Source: Myxococcales bacterium (GTDB lineage: Bacteria > Myxococcota_A > Polyangia > Polyangiales > Ga0077539). Taken from it: a stretch of DNA of 64,000 bases. Made by a program: the position numbers and the translations under genes. Below are positions 8,833 to 16,978 of the stretch, one piece after another. Every line of letters starts with the position of its first letter. Position 1 is the first letter of the stretch. The notes under the pieces were generated by a model, which was given only the letters and a program-made list of their open reading frames with translations, did no database searches and was not told the DNA's origin. The DNA is taken from contig JAEUKI010000069.1 of assembly GCA_016793325.1 (NCBI GenBank), forward strand, positions 1 through 64,000. The letters run 5' to 3'.

Positions 8833-9386
8833 GCGAAGAGCGCCCCGAGACGCCGACCGCACCCGCGCCCAAAGAAGTGCAAGCGATGGCCTCGTGGCTC
8901 GCGCGCGCCACGTGGTTCGCGCTGGGCGTCACCGTAGGCATCGCCGGAACCGTCGCCGTCAATCGCGCGACGCGGACCAACGCCGCGATCGATCCACGGC
9001 CGCGCGCCGGGTACGAGTCGCTGCCGCTCGCGGACAACTCGGGCGTCTGTCAGGAGTTCGTCGCGATCGCGAGCTTGCGCACCACGTACGCCGACGCGAG
9101 CGCCACCGCGCGGAGACTGAGCGCGACGCTGCCCCCTCCGCTGCGACCCGAGCACCTCCGCGTCGTGCGCGCGATCGCGCCGGGAGAGCACTGGACGCTC
9201 GCGCTCGACAACCAGGCGGGCGCTGGACAGCTCGAAGAAGCGCAGCGCGTCGCGGCGATCGCCAACCAGATGGCGGGCACCGGCGTGCGCTGGACGGCGC
9301 TCTTCTATGGAGCGCGCGAGCTCTACGACGCCGCGGGCGTGCTCTGCTTCGCGAGGCAATCGGCGGGCGCGGACGCGGGCCGATAG
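8829..9386 (+). CDS. Unknown membrane-anchored protein, third gene of the feo operon
   Basis: A 185-residue protein whose ATG overlaps the feoB stop by four bases (ATGA), so it is translated with FeoB. After about 25 polar residues it has one transmembrane segment (TWFALGVTVGIAGTVAVN), then a soluble domain of about 125 residues with two cysteines (GVCQEF and LCFARQ) and LEEAQRVAAIANQMAGTGVRW. It is not FeoC-like: there is no small winged helix and no Cys cluster. The position suggests a partner of FeoB. I do not recognise the family. Confidence 0.8.
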   Translation: MSEERPETPTAPAPKEVQAMASWLARATWFALGVTVGIAGTVAVNRATRTNAAIDPRPRAGYESLPLADNSGVCQEFVAIASLRTTYADASATARRLSATLPPPLRPEHLRVVRAIAPGEHWTLALDNQAGAGQLEEAQRVAAIANQMAGTGVRWTALFYGARELYDAAGVLCFARQSAGADAGR

Positions 9387-9401
9387 CGGGCTCGCTACGG
9401 C
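9379..9401 (+). terminator. Hairpin at the end of the feo operon
   Basis: GCCG-A-TAGCG, loop GGCT, CGCTA-CGGC: nine paired bases with one bulged A, overlapping the stop codon of the third feo gene. There is no U-run after it, so this is at best a weak intrinsic terminator or a 3'-end stabilising hairpin. Confidence 0.4.
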
Positions 9402-9422
9402 ATTGCAGAGCGTTCGTTCTCG

Positions 9423-9734
9423 GTGCAGGCTCCGACGCAAATGGCGACTGGACCTGTTTGGAACCGCACCGCGAAGCACGACAAGGTTCGCGCGTGGGCC
9501 GACGCTCGCGGCGCGAAGCCCGCGCGAGTGCGCGGCACGAGCGACGCGCTCAAGCTCAAGATCGGCGAGGACGAGACGAGCTGGGAGTTGATTTCGTGGG
9601 ACGATTTCTTCTCGGTCTTCGACGAGAAGGAGTTCGCCTTCGTCTTCGAAGACCCCGGCTTCGCCAGCAAGATCGTTCGACGCAACGGGACCGAAGATCA
9701 GGCCCCCGGCGCGACGCCCGAAGCCGCTCACTGA
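9423..9734 (+). CDS. Small conserved-looking hypothetical protein
   Basis: A 103-residue soluble protein (97 if the ATG at 9441 is used). Its core reads as a compact acidic/hydrophobic domain (LKLKIGEDETSWELISWDDFFSVFDEKEFAFVFEDPG), with no signal peptide or membrane segment. A GTG at 9423 gives the longest form. It sits just after the feo operon and converges with the GH1 gene, 10 bases apart. I cannot assign a function. Confidence 0.6.
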   Translation: MQAPTQMATGPVWNRTAKHDKVRAWADARGAKPARVRGTSDALKLKIGEDETSWELISWDDFFSVFDEKEFAFVFEDPGFASKIVRRNGTEDQAPGATPEAAH

Positions 9735-9744
9735 CGAGGCTTCG

Positions 9745-11406
9745 CTACGCGCGACGCGCCCATGCGCGCGCCGTCGAGGGGTCGCGACAGGCCTCGGCAA
9801 ACGCGCGAAGCGCACCCGCAGCGTCGTCGCCGAGCGCGTCCGTCTCGCCCCACTTCGCCGCCTGTCCGTCACGTTCGTCGCCGAGCGCATAGATGCCGAA
9901 GCGCGGAGCCCATCGACCGAGCTCGTAGTTGTCCACGAGCGTCCAGTGCGCGTACGTGCGCGCGGGCAGCGCGAGCGCGCAGCGCGCAAACGCGAACGCG
10001 GCGGTGTACTCACGGATGAAGGCCGGGCGCCGCGCTTGGTCCGGTCGGGGCTGAGCGGGGTGAGACGACTCGCGACGGACGGACATTCCGTTCTCCATCA
10101 CGTCGATCGGGACGGGATCATTTGGATCGTGGAGCGCCTCGATCGAGCGAACCATCATTTCGGGCTCGACGCTCCACTCCCACGGCTCGGCGAGCGAGAA
10201 CGTCGCTCGCGTCAGCGCTTCGATCGCGTCCGCCACCGCGGCGCCCGGGTCGATCGTCGGCGCCATCGGTTGATCGTCGCGCTCGCGCAGCCACCGAAGG
10301 GCGCCGGCCGCGAGCTGGTCGAGCGGCGCCTCGACGCCCCGCGCTTGATTTCGTGTCCACGGATCGTACAGGTCGAACGCCCTCGAATCGATCGCGGGCG
10401 CCTCGCCTCGCTCGCTGAGCGATCGAGACGTGCGCTCGAACGCCTCGAGCGCGAGCGGCCCTCGCAGCGACGACTCGAGCGCGCGAGCCACCATGGCGCG
10501 CGGCGACGACTCTCCGTCGGGCCCGAGAAACACCCGGTCGAATCGCTCGCGACGCGCGTCGATGTACGCCTGCCGCGCCCGCGCTGTCGCCGCCTTCGTG
10601 CGCATCGCGTCCAGCGACATCGCGCCGAGCGAATAGAGGTCGACGAGGTTCACGTTGAACGAGACGTCCGGACGACCGAGCCCGCGCTCGCGGTGCAGCG
10701 CGTGGATCGCGTCGTACGCGAGGACGTGCGCGGCGAGCAGGTGATCGAGCGCCAAGAGCGACCGCGCGACGCCCGCGGCGCTCCCTTCGAGCAGCGCGAG
10801 CGCACCATGGGGAAACACGCCAGCGCCGTAGCTCGCGAGCGCGAGCATGTTCGGCTCGTTGATCGTCACGAACCGCGTGATCGGTCGAACGCCCATCGCC
10901 ACGAGCGCGGACTGCACCGCGGCGACCGCGCGAAGCGCGTACTGCGCGAACACCTCGGGGGATCGTCGATCGAGCCACAGGTCCGCGCCGAGCCACGCAG
11001 GGTGCGTGAAGTGCTGGAGCGTCACGATCGGCGTGATCCCCGCGCGGCGCAGCGCCGCGACGCGCTCGGCGTACCCGCGCGCGGCCCGCGCGTCGATGTG
11101 TTCGCTGTCGGGGCACAGCCTCGACCACTCGAACGACAGCCGAAACACCGTGGTCTTCATGGACTTCGCGCGCTCGACGACGAGGTCGAACCTCCGCCAC
11201 AGATCGCACGCGGCGCCGATCGATTCGACGCGGCCGCTCCGCTGCCACGCGGCCCAATTGCTCTCGGGATGGCCGTCGGTGTCGAGCGAGCCCTCGCACT
11301 GAAACGACGAGGTCGCGACGCCGACCTCCACGCCAGAGAGCCGAGCGAGGTCGCTCTCGGCGAGCGCTTGGCGCATCGAATGCGGCAACGATTGCCTGGG
11401 ATTCAT
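9745..11406 (-). CDS. Glycoside hydrolase family 1 (beta-glycosidase-like)
   Basis: A 553-residue retaining glycosidase of family GH1. The N-terminal signature (GVATSSFQCEGS) and SFEWSRLCP are typical; the acid/base is the Glu of TINEPN and the nucleophile the Glu of DVMENGMS. No signal peptide is visible, so it acts in the cytoplasm, presumably on beta-linked oligosaccharides or glycosides. It is longer than many GH1 enzymes (450-500). A divergent TetR gene begins 60 bases away and is a candidate regulator. Confidence 0.88.
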   Translation of the reverse strand: MNPRQSLPHSMRQALAESDLARLSGVEVGVATSSFQCEGSLDTDGHPESNWAAWQRSGRVESIGAACDLWRRFDLVVERAKSMKTTVFRLSFEWSRLCPDSEHIDARAARGYAERVAALRRAGITPIVTLQHFTHPAWLGADLWLDRRSPEVFAQYALRAVAAVQSALVAMGVRPITRFVTINEPNMLALASYGAGVFPHGALALLEGSAAGVARSLLALDHLLAAHVLAYDAIHALHRERGLGRPDVSFNVNLVDLYSLGAMSLDAMRTKAATARARQAYIDARRERFDRVFLGPDGESSPRAMVARALESSLRGPLALEAFERTSRSLSERGEAPAIDSRAFDLYDPWTRNQARGVEAPLDQLAAGALRWLRERDDQPMAPTIDPGAAVADAIEALTRATFSLAEPWEWSVEPEMMVRSIEALHDPNDPVPIDVMENGMSVRRESSHPAQPRPDQARRPAFIREYTAAFAFARCALALPARTYAHWTLVDNYELGRWAPRFGIYALGDERDGQAAKWGETDALGDDAAGALRAFAEACRDPSTARAWARRA

Positions 11407-11466
11407 CGAAGAAGAACGTGAAGGTACTGTGTACGAGCGCGAGTTGTACTATCGCTCGCGCGACGA

Positions 11467-12099
11467 ATGACCGAGAGCACCGCGCGCAAGCGTCGAACCC
11501 AAGCCGAGCGCCGAGAGGAGACCAAGGACAAGGTCGAGCGCGCGGCGATGTCGGCCGTGGCGCGGCTCGGGTTCGAGGGGGCCACGATCGACGCGATCGC
11601 GCGCGAGAGCGGGATGTCGCGCGGCGCCGTGGGAGCGTATTTTCCCGCGAAGGACGAGCTGTGGCCGGTGGTCGTCGATCGGGCGTGTCGCGCGCTCGAC
11701 GAGGACGTCGCGCGGGCCTTCGACGAGAGCCAGGGCGCGGGGATGAACCGCGTGCGCGCCGCGCTCTCGGCGCTCCTCGCGATCCGCGGGAGCGACGGCG
11801 CCGAACAAGCGTGTTGGCCCGAGCTGCAGCGCCGCGCCGCGCGCGAGCCCGCGCTGAAGGACCGGCTCGCGCCAGCGCTCGTCCGCGTCGAGACATCGCT
11901 GGGACTCAAGGCCAAATCGCTCGCCGAATCCGCGGGGCTCACGCTCGATGGCCCGCCCGAGCGCGCGGGGCGGGTGATCCTCGCGGTGATTTCTGCGATC
12001 GCGGAGCGCGCGCGGCTCGACGCGGTCGGAGAGCCCGCGCCGTCCGAGGCGGACCGAGCGCTGGTCGCGCAGCTCACGCGCTCGCTCTTCTCCGTGTGA
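11467..12099 (+). CDS. TetR/AcrR-family transcriptional regulator
   Basis: A 210-residue regulator with the usual N-terminal helix-turn-helix (ATIDAIARESGMSRGAVGAYFPAKDELW) and a helical ligand-binding C-terminal part. It is transcribed away from the GH1 gene across only 60 bases, the usual arrangement for a local repressor that controls itself and the divergent gene. The gap contains GTAC/TGTAC repeats that could be operator half-sites, but no clean palindrome is evident. Confidence 0.87.
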   Translation: MTESTARKRRTQAERREETKDKVERAAMSAVARLGFEGATIDAIARESGMSRGAVGAYFPAKDELWPVVVDRACRALDEDVARAFDESQGAGMNRVRAALSALLAIRGSDGAEQACWPELQRRAAREPALKDRLAPALVRVETSLGLKAKSLAESAGLTLDGPPERAGRVILAVISAIAERARLDAVGEPAPSEADRALVAQLTRSLFSV

Positions 12100-12199
12100 C
12101 GCGAGCCTCGGCGTCGTTGAACTCGAGTCGAGCCGCCACGAATCCATCGACAAAAGTGCGTCGGTCGAAGGAGCGGCGGTTTAGACTCTCCCTCGAACG

Positions 12200-12838
12200 A
12201 TGGACCGCGAGCAACGACGCGCTCAAATCCTCGATGTCGCCAAGAGCGTCTTCGCGGAGAAGGGCTACCACCACGCGAAGATCGACGACATCGTCGCGCG
12301 CGCGCGGGTCGCGCGAGGCACGTTCTACCTGTACTTCGGCGACAAGCGCGCGATCTTCAGCGAGCTGGTCGACGGGTGCGTGGACGCGGTCAACGCTGCG
12401 ATCTACGCGATCGACCTCGCGCGGCGCGATCGCTCGCCGATCGAGCAGCTCACGGACAACGTCGATCGCGTCGTTCAAGTGTTCGTGAACGAGCCGGCGC
12501 TCGCGCGGATCTTGTTCAACGAAGCGGTCGGCCTCGACCCCGAGTTCGACCGCAAATTGCTCGCGTTTTACGACGGCGTGACCGCGACGATCGTCCGCGC
12601 GCTCGTCGAGGGAGAGCGCGTCGGGATGGTGCGACCGGGCGACGCCAAGACGCGCGCGCTCTGCGTGCTCGGGATCGTGAAAGAGTTTCTCTATCAGCTG
12701 TCGCTCCGCGGCGAGGGCTTCGACCGCGGGGCGTCGGTTCGTACCGTGATCGAGCTCATCAACGGCGGGTGGCTGACGGAGCTCGGGCGCACCGGCCGAC
12801 GCAGCGAAGAGCTGCACGCCCCGACGTTGACCGCATGA
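12200..12838 (+). CDS. TetR/AcrR-family transcriptional regulator
   Basis: A 212-residue regulator beginning MDREQRRAQILDVAKSVF, with the HTH recognition stretch VARARVARGTFYLYFGDK and a helical effector domain. It follows the previous TetR on the same strand after 100 bases, yet the two differ throughout, so they are not a recent duplicate. Upstream GAAGGAG may serve as the ribosome-binding site. The unknown gene 16 bases downstream is probably co-transcribed. Confidence 0.87.
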   Translation: MDREQRRAQILDVAKSVFAEKGYHHAKIDDIVARARVARGTFYLYFGDKRAIFSELVDGCVDAVNAAIYAIDLARRDRSPIEQLTDNVDRVVQVFVNEPALARILFNEAVGLDPEFDRKLLAFYDGVTATIVRALVEGERVGMVRPGDAKTRALCVLGIVKEFLYQLSLRGEGFDRGASVRTVIELINGGWLTELGRTGRRSEELHAPTLTA

Positions 12839-12854
12839 GCGACGGGCGCGCCTC

Positions 12855-13673
12855 GTGAGTCGAACGCCGCGCGCCAGGGTCGCTGTGGGCGGGCTCGCCG
12901 CGAGCGTGGCGCGCGCGAAAGACGCGATCGAGTCGGGCTCCGAGCACGACCCGAGCCGACTCGATCGCCTGCTCGGGTGCGACGCCGCCGAGGTGTGTCG
13001 ACGGCTGCTCGCGCCCGCACGCCCACGAAAACAAGACGCGCTCGCTGCGATCGACGGCGCGGCGCACGCGCAAGAGGCGCTCGAAGCGCTGATCGCCCGC
13101 GGATTGTGCGACGAATCGTGGCTCGACGGGCGGCGCGTGTTCGTTCGTGCACTCGAGGTCGCCGACGTGCAAGCAGGACCGCGAGAGCTCGCCGAGCTCG
13201 CGGCGGACGCAGCCACGGTCGCCGCGGTCGAAGCGCTCGCGCTCGAGTGTCGCGCTCGGGGCGGTCGCACGGGGACCGAGGTGATTCAATGGCGCGTCGG
13301 GCTCCCGCAACGCGCGGGGCGAGCCCGAGATCGACGGCCGTTCGACGAGGGTCGCTCGTCGCGCTTCAAGCCAGGAACGGTCGTCGCGAGCAGCGAGCTC
13401 GTCCAGCCGCTGTACCTCCGTACGGACTTCGAAGCCGTCGAGGCCGCGGACGATGACTGGGTCGCGTTCGATCAGTTTCGACTGGCGCACGAGCGTTGGA
13501 TCGACGCGTTCGAAGAGGACGTTCGGCGCTACTGGAGCTGGGCGCTCGCGCGTCGCAACCCCGCGCTCAACGTGTACGAGCCGCTGTGCGCCGCGTGGCT
13601 CGCGGGCTACGTGATCGAGGCGATCGAGCCCGAAATCGTGCTGTTTTCTCCGGCGCGATTCGAGCTCGAGTGA
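12855..13673 (+). CDS. Hypothetical protein downstream of a TetR gene
   Basis: A 272-residue soluble protein with a GTG start 16 bases after the TetR stop. The first half is Ala/Arg-rich and helical; the second half has aromatic, acidic helices (WIDAFEEDVRRYWSWALARRN, VYEPLCAAWLAGYVIEAIEPE). There is no signal peptide, membrane segment or catalytic motif that I recognise. The last 67 bases overlap the 3' end of the convergent TPR gene, unusually long for two coding regions. Confidence 0.6.
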   Translation: MSRTPRARVAVGGLAASVARAKDAIESGSEHDPSRLDRLLGCDAAEVCRRLLAPARPRKQDALAAIDGAAHAQEALEALIARGLCDESWLDGRRVFVRALEVADVQAGPRELAELAADAATVAAVEALALECRARGGRTGTEVIQWRVGLPQRAGRARDRRPFDEGRSSRFKPGTVVASSELVQPLYLRTDFEAVEAADDDWVAFDQFRLAHERWIDAFEEDVRRYWSWALARRNPALNVYEPLCAAWLAGYVIEAIEPEIVLFSPARFELE

Positions 13674-14407
13674 GCCGCGCTCCGCGCCGTTCGCAGCGCG
13701 CGCTCGCACTCGTCGAGCTCGTCGTGTCGTCCCTGGGCGCGGCAGATCACAGCGCGAACGCTCCACGCGAGGACGTTGTTGGGACTCGCGGCGATCGCGT
13801 CCACCGCGTGCGCATGCGCGATCGAGAGCTCTCCGATGCGCACCATCGCCGACGCACAGGACGCCCGAAGCGGGCCGTCGTCCGGCGCGAGTCCGGCGAG
13901 TCGCTCGCAGAACGCTCGAATGCTCGGCGGGTCATCGAGCGTCACCGCGCTCCGAAGCCACTGGTGAACGCCTCGAGCCTCGCCGTCGCACCACGCGCGG
14001 GTCGCGCGAGCACGCACGAGCGTCAGCGCTTCCCCCCGGTGCTCGTCGACCGACGCGAGCACGCGCGCGAGGCGAGCGACGTCTTCGTCCCAGCCGCTCA
14101 TTTGCGAGCATTTTCTCAGGGGAACAACCGCTTCGTTCGCTCGTCCCTGCCGCGCGAGCGCGCGTCCGTAGGCGCGCAGCGCTTCGTGGGACTCGGGTTC
14201 GATCGCGAGCCATCGCCGCGCCGAGCGCTCGGCGTCGGCAGCGCCTCCGCGTTCGTACTGCGCCCACGCGAGCAGTCGCAGCACCGACGCGTCGCGTGGA
14301 TCATCGGCGAGCAGCGCTGTGCAAATCGCCTCGCACTGCGCGAGGCGTCGCGCGGCTCCGAACGCGCGCGCGCGCTCGAGCAGCGAGCGTCGGTCACTCG
14401 ATGGCAC
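13607..14407 (-). CDS. TPR protein, last gene of the era-der operon
   Basis: A 266-residue soluble protein made largely of tetratricopeptide-like helical repeats (CEAICTALLADDPRDASVLRLLAWAQYERGG-type units). The GTG at 14407 is chosen: it overlaps the stop of the upstream TPR gene by 14 bases, whereas a longer reading would overlap it by 77. It probably acts as a scaffold or partner for the AAA/TPR proteins of the same operon. Its 3' end overlaps the convergent unknown gene. Confidence 0.65.
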   Translation of the reverse strand: MPSSDRRSLLERARAFGAARRLAQCEAICTALLADDPRDASVLRLLAWAQYERGGAADAERSARRWLAIEPESHEALRAYGRALARQGRANEAVVPLRKCSQMSGWDEDVARLARVLASVDEHRGEALTLVRARATRAWCDGEARGVHQWLRSAVTLDDPPSIRAFCERLAGLAPDDGPLRASCASAMVRIGELSIAHAHAVDAIAASPNNVLAWSVRAVICRAQGRHDELDECERALRTARSAAHSSSNRAGENSTISGSIASIT

Positions 14408-15545
14408 GGCTGGCTCCTCGGCTCTGGGCGATCTCGGCGAGCAGCGTCGGCTTCGGCGGAGGCGCGTCATCCGGCGGCTCTTTTTGCAGGCGAACCGCGA
14501 CGGACGCGGAGACCGCCACGACGGCCGTCAACAGCGAGAAGACCAGCGTCGGGACGCTCGCTGCAGCGTAGGCCGAGAGCGCCGCGAGCCCCGCCAACAC
14601 GAGCAACAGCGCGGCTTGATCGCGGCGCGCCTTGTCGCGCACCCGACGCTCGGCGCGGAGGTCCTCGCGCACGCGCGCGAGCTGCTCGTGCTTCGGGTCG
14701 ATCGTGAGCGCCTCTTCGCACACGCGCTCGGCGCGGGCGAGTCGGCCCTGCGAGCGGTAGAGCGATGCGAGGTTGAACGCCGCCGAACGCAGCCCCGGCT
14801 TGAGCCGCAGCGCCTCGTTGAGCGCCGCTTCGGCCTCGAGCGCGCGCGACGGATCCGACCGACGGCGAAGCTCGTTCAGCGAGTAGCCGAGCTCCTCCCA
14901 CGCGGCCCAGTAGTTGGGATCGAGCTCGAGCGCGGCGGTCGACGCTGCGATCGCCCCGGCGTAGTCGCGCCGATTGGCCAAGACCCACGCGAGGCGCCAG
15001 TGCGTCGTCGGATCTGCGGGCCGCAACACGACGCCGCGCTGCGCGAAGCGGACGCCCGCTTCGTGCTCGCCGAGCGCCGAGTACACGCGGGCGCACTCGT
15101 CGACGAGCATCACGTCGTCTTCGGCTTTGGAAGCGACCGCTTCGATGACGGCGCGCGATTGGTCTTTCGCGCCGGACTCGCAGAGCGCGATCGCGAGGCG
15201 CGCGTGGTACCTCGGCGCCGAGGGCTGCAGCGCGACGGCCTCTCGCAGCGGCGCGAGCGCGTCCGCGTGACGACCCGCGACCTGCAGCGCAAATCCCAGG
15301 AGATAGTGCGTATAGCCGTCGCCCGGAGCCATCTCGACCGCCGTGCGCGCGGCGCTCACGGCCTCTTCGTGTCGGCTCTGCCCGAGGAGCGCGCGCGCGA
15401 GGTACAGCGTCGCGTCGACGTCTGTCGGGACCGCGGCGAGCGCGGCGCGAGCGTCTCGTTCGGCGTGCGAATAGCGGCCGATTTCGAGGGCTGCTTCGGC
15501 GCGAGCCTTGTGTCTTCGCGCAGTAGCGAGTGCGTCCGCGGTCAC
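14394..15545 (-). CDS. TPR protein with a C-terminal membrane hairpin
   Basis: A 383-residue protein with at least six TPR-like repeats (for example AEAALEIGRYSHAERDARAA, EELGYSLNELRR, AAFNLASLYRSQGRLARAE). The repeats are followed by two close transmembrane helices (ALLLVLAGLAALSAYAAAS and LVFSLLTAVVAVSASVAV) and a short cytoplasmic tail. The GTG start at 15545 is fixed by a strong GGAGGA Shine-Dalgarno. It lies 20 bases after the AAA ATPase gene and overlaps the next TPR gene, so the three are likely one functional set at the inner membrane. Confidence 0.82.
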   Translation of the reverse strand: MTADALATARRHKARAEAALEIGRYSHAERDARAALAAVPTDVDATLYLARALLGQSRHEEAVSAARTAVEMAPGDGYTHYLLGFALQVAGRHADALAPLREAVALQPSAPRYHARLAIALCESGAKDQSRAVIEAVASKAEDDVMLVDECARVYSALGEHEAGVRFAQRGVVLRPADPTTHWRLAWVLANRRDYAGAIAASTAALELDPNYWAAWEELGYSLNELRRRSDPSRALEAEAALNEALRLKPGLRSAAFNLASLYRSQGRLARAERVCEEALTIDPKHEQLARVREDLRAERRVRDKARRDQAALLLVLAGLAALSAYAAASVPTLVFSLLTAVVAVSASVAVRLQKEPPDDAPPPKPTLLAEIAQSRGASRAIE

Positions 15546-15565
15546 CCGATCCTCCGTGCAGCGGG

Positions 15566-16933
15566 TCAGAAATTGTGACGGCGGATGTAGTCCGCGATGT
15601 CGTCGTACTGCCCCGCTTCGTTGGCGTACTGCGCGTAGTTGCGCGCGGTCGAGAACCACTCGCGGGTGGTAGGACGAACCTTCGCGCGCGCTTTGTCGAT
15701 GTGCGCGCCGGTGATGGGCTCGATCGTCCCGCGCGCGATGGACTGCGTGAGCGCGAGCTCGGCCGAGGCGTCGATGAGGTGCTCGAGGTCGGCGCCGCTC
15801 CAGCCCTCGGTGTTGGCTGCGACCGCGTCGAAGTCCACGGACGCGAGGGGCTTTCCTGTGGTTTTCAGCTCGAGGATCTGCCGGCGCGCCGCGCGGTCGG
15901 GCGGCGGAACGAACAGGACTTGATCGAAGCGACCGGGCCGACGAAACGCCGAGTCGAGGTCCCACGGCGTGTTGGTCGCGCCGATCACGAGCACGCGCTC
16001 GTTGCGCGACGCGAAGCCGTCGAGCTCCGCGAGAAACTGCGTGATGACCCCGCGCATCGAGCCCGAGTGCAGCTTCGCGCGCTGCATTCCCAGCGCGTCG
16101 ACCTCGTCGAAGAAGAGCACCGACGGAGCGCGGCGCCTCGCGTCTTCGAAGAGCTGATGGAGCTGCTTCTCGGAGTTGCCGATCCACATGTCGAGCACTT
16201 CGTGCAGGCCCACGTTGATGAAGTGCGCGCGGCACTCGCCCGCGGTCGCCTTCGCGAGAAACGTCTTTCCGCAGCCCGGCGGGCCGTAGAAGAGAATCCC
16301 ACCGCCGATCTTCTTGCCGAACGCCTTGAACATGTCGGGGTTCGAGAAGGGATAGACGATCCGCATGCGGATCTTCTCTTTGACCTCGTCGAGCCCGCCG
16401 ACGTCCGCGAACGTCACGCGATCGGGGACGCTGTTCTCGGGGATCGCGGCGGCCGCGCCCGCGTCCTGCGCGGCGTTCGTCCCGCCCGAGACCACACGAA
16501 AGCGCGCGCGCGGATCGGTCGCGTCGCGGATCAACGCGTCACGAAGGGCTGGCTCCGCGAGCTGCGCGTCGAGCGAGACAGCCTTGTCGTAGTCCGCGAG
16601 CGCTTCTTTGTGTTGGCCGCGCGCATGGAGCGCCCTCGCCCGCGCGAGCAGCCCCTTGGCGTGCGACGGGACCGAGGCGAGCAGCTTCTCTGCAGCGGCG
16701 AGAGAGGCCTCTGCGTCACCGAGCGCCAGCGCGGCGCGCGCGATCCCGAGCTGCGCGTCGGTGCCCACCTGCGCGTCGCCTTCGCACTGTCGAAAGTGCT
16801 TGATCGCATCGGCGTGTCGACCGGCGCCGACCAGGAGATTGGCGACGTGGACGCGCAGCGGAGCGTTGTCCGGCGTGCGTTCGAGTGCGTCGAGAAGCAG
16901 CGTCAGCGAGGGATCCAGCGCGCGGTCGTCCAT
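15566..16933 (-). CDS. AAA+ ATPase with an N-terminal TPR domain
   Basis: A 455-residue protein. Residues 1-130 form TPR-like repeats. Residues about 165-400 are a classical AAA domain of the FtsH/CDC48/katanin group: Walker A GPPGCGKT (about 217), Walker B VLFFDEVDAL, and a second region of homology ending in RRPGRFD with the arginine finger. A small helical tail follows. There is no protease domain and no membrane segment. It is likely to remodel proteins recruited through the TPR region; the TPR-membrane protein next door is the obvious partner. Confidence 0.85.
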   Translation of the reverse strand: MDDRALDPSLTLLLDALERTPDNAPLRVHVANLLVGAGRHADAIKHFRQCEGDAQVGTDAQLGIARAALALGDAEASLAAAEKLLASVPSHAKGLLARARALHARGQHKEALADYDKAVSLDAQLAEPALRDALIRDATDPRARFRVVSGGTNAAQDAGAAAAIPENSVPDRVTFADVGGLDEVKEKIRMRIVYPFSNPDMFKAFGKKIGGGILFYGPPGCGKTFLAKATAGECRAHFINVGLHEVLDMWIGNSEKQLHQLFEDARRRAPSVLFFDEVDALGMQRAKLHSGSMRGVITQFLAELDGFASRNERVLVIGATNTPWDLDSAFRRPGRFDQVLFVPPPDRAARRQILELKTTGKPLASVDFDAVAANTEGWSGADLEHLIDASAELALTQSIARGTIEPITGAHIDKARAKVRPTTREWFSTARNYAQYANEAGQYDDIADYIRRHNF

Positions 16934-16978
16934 ACGTGGCGCGAAGTATACCGCGCCCGCCCCCGCGTCACAGCGCTG

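Noticed and set aside
11407..11466. A palindromic TetR operator between the GH1 gene and the TetR gene
   Set aside because: TGTAC and GTAC repeats and partial CGAGCG/CGCTCG matches are seen, but no clean palindrome of normal size.
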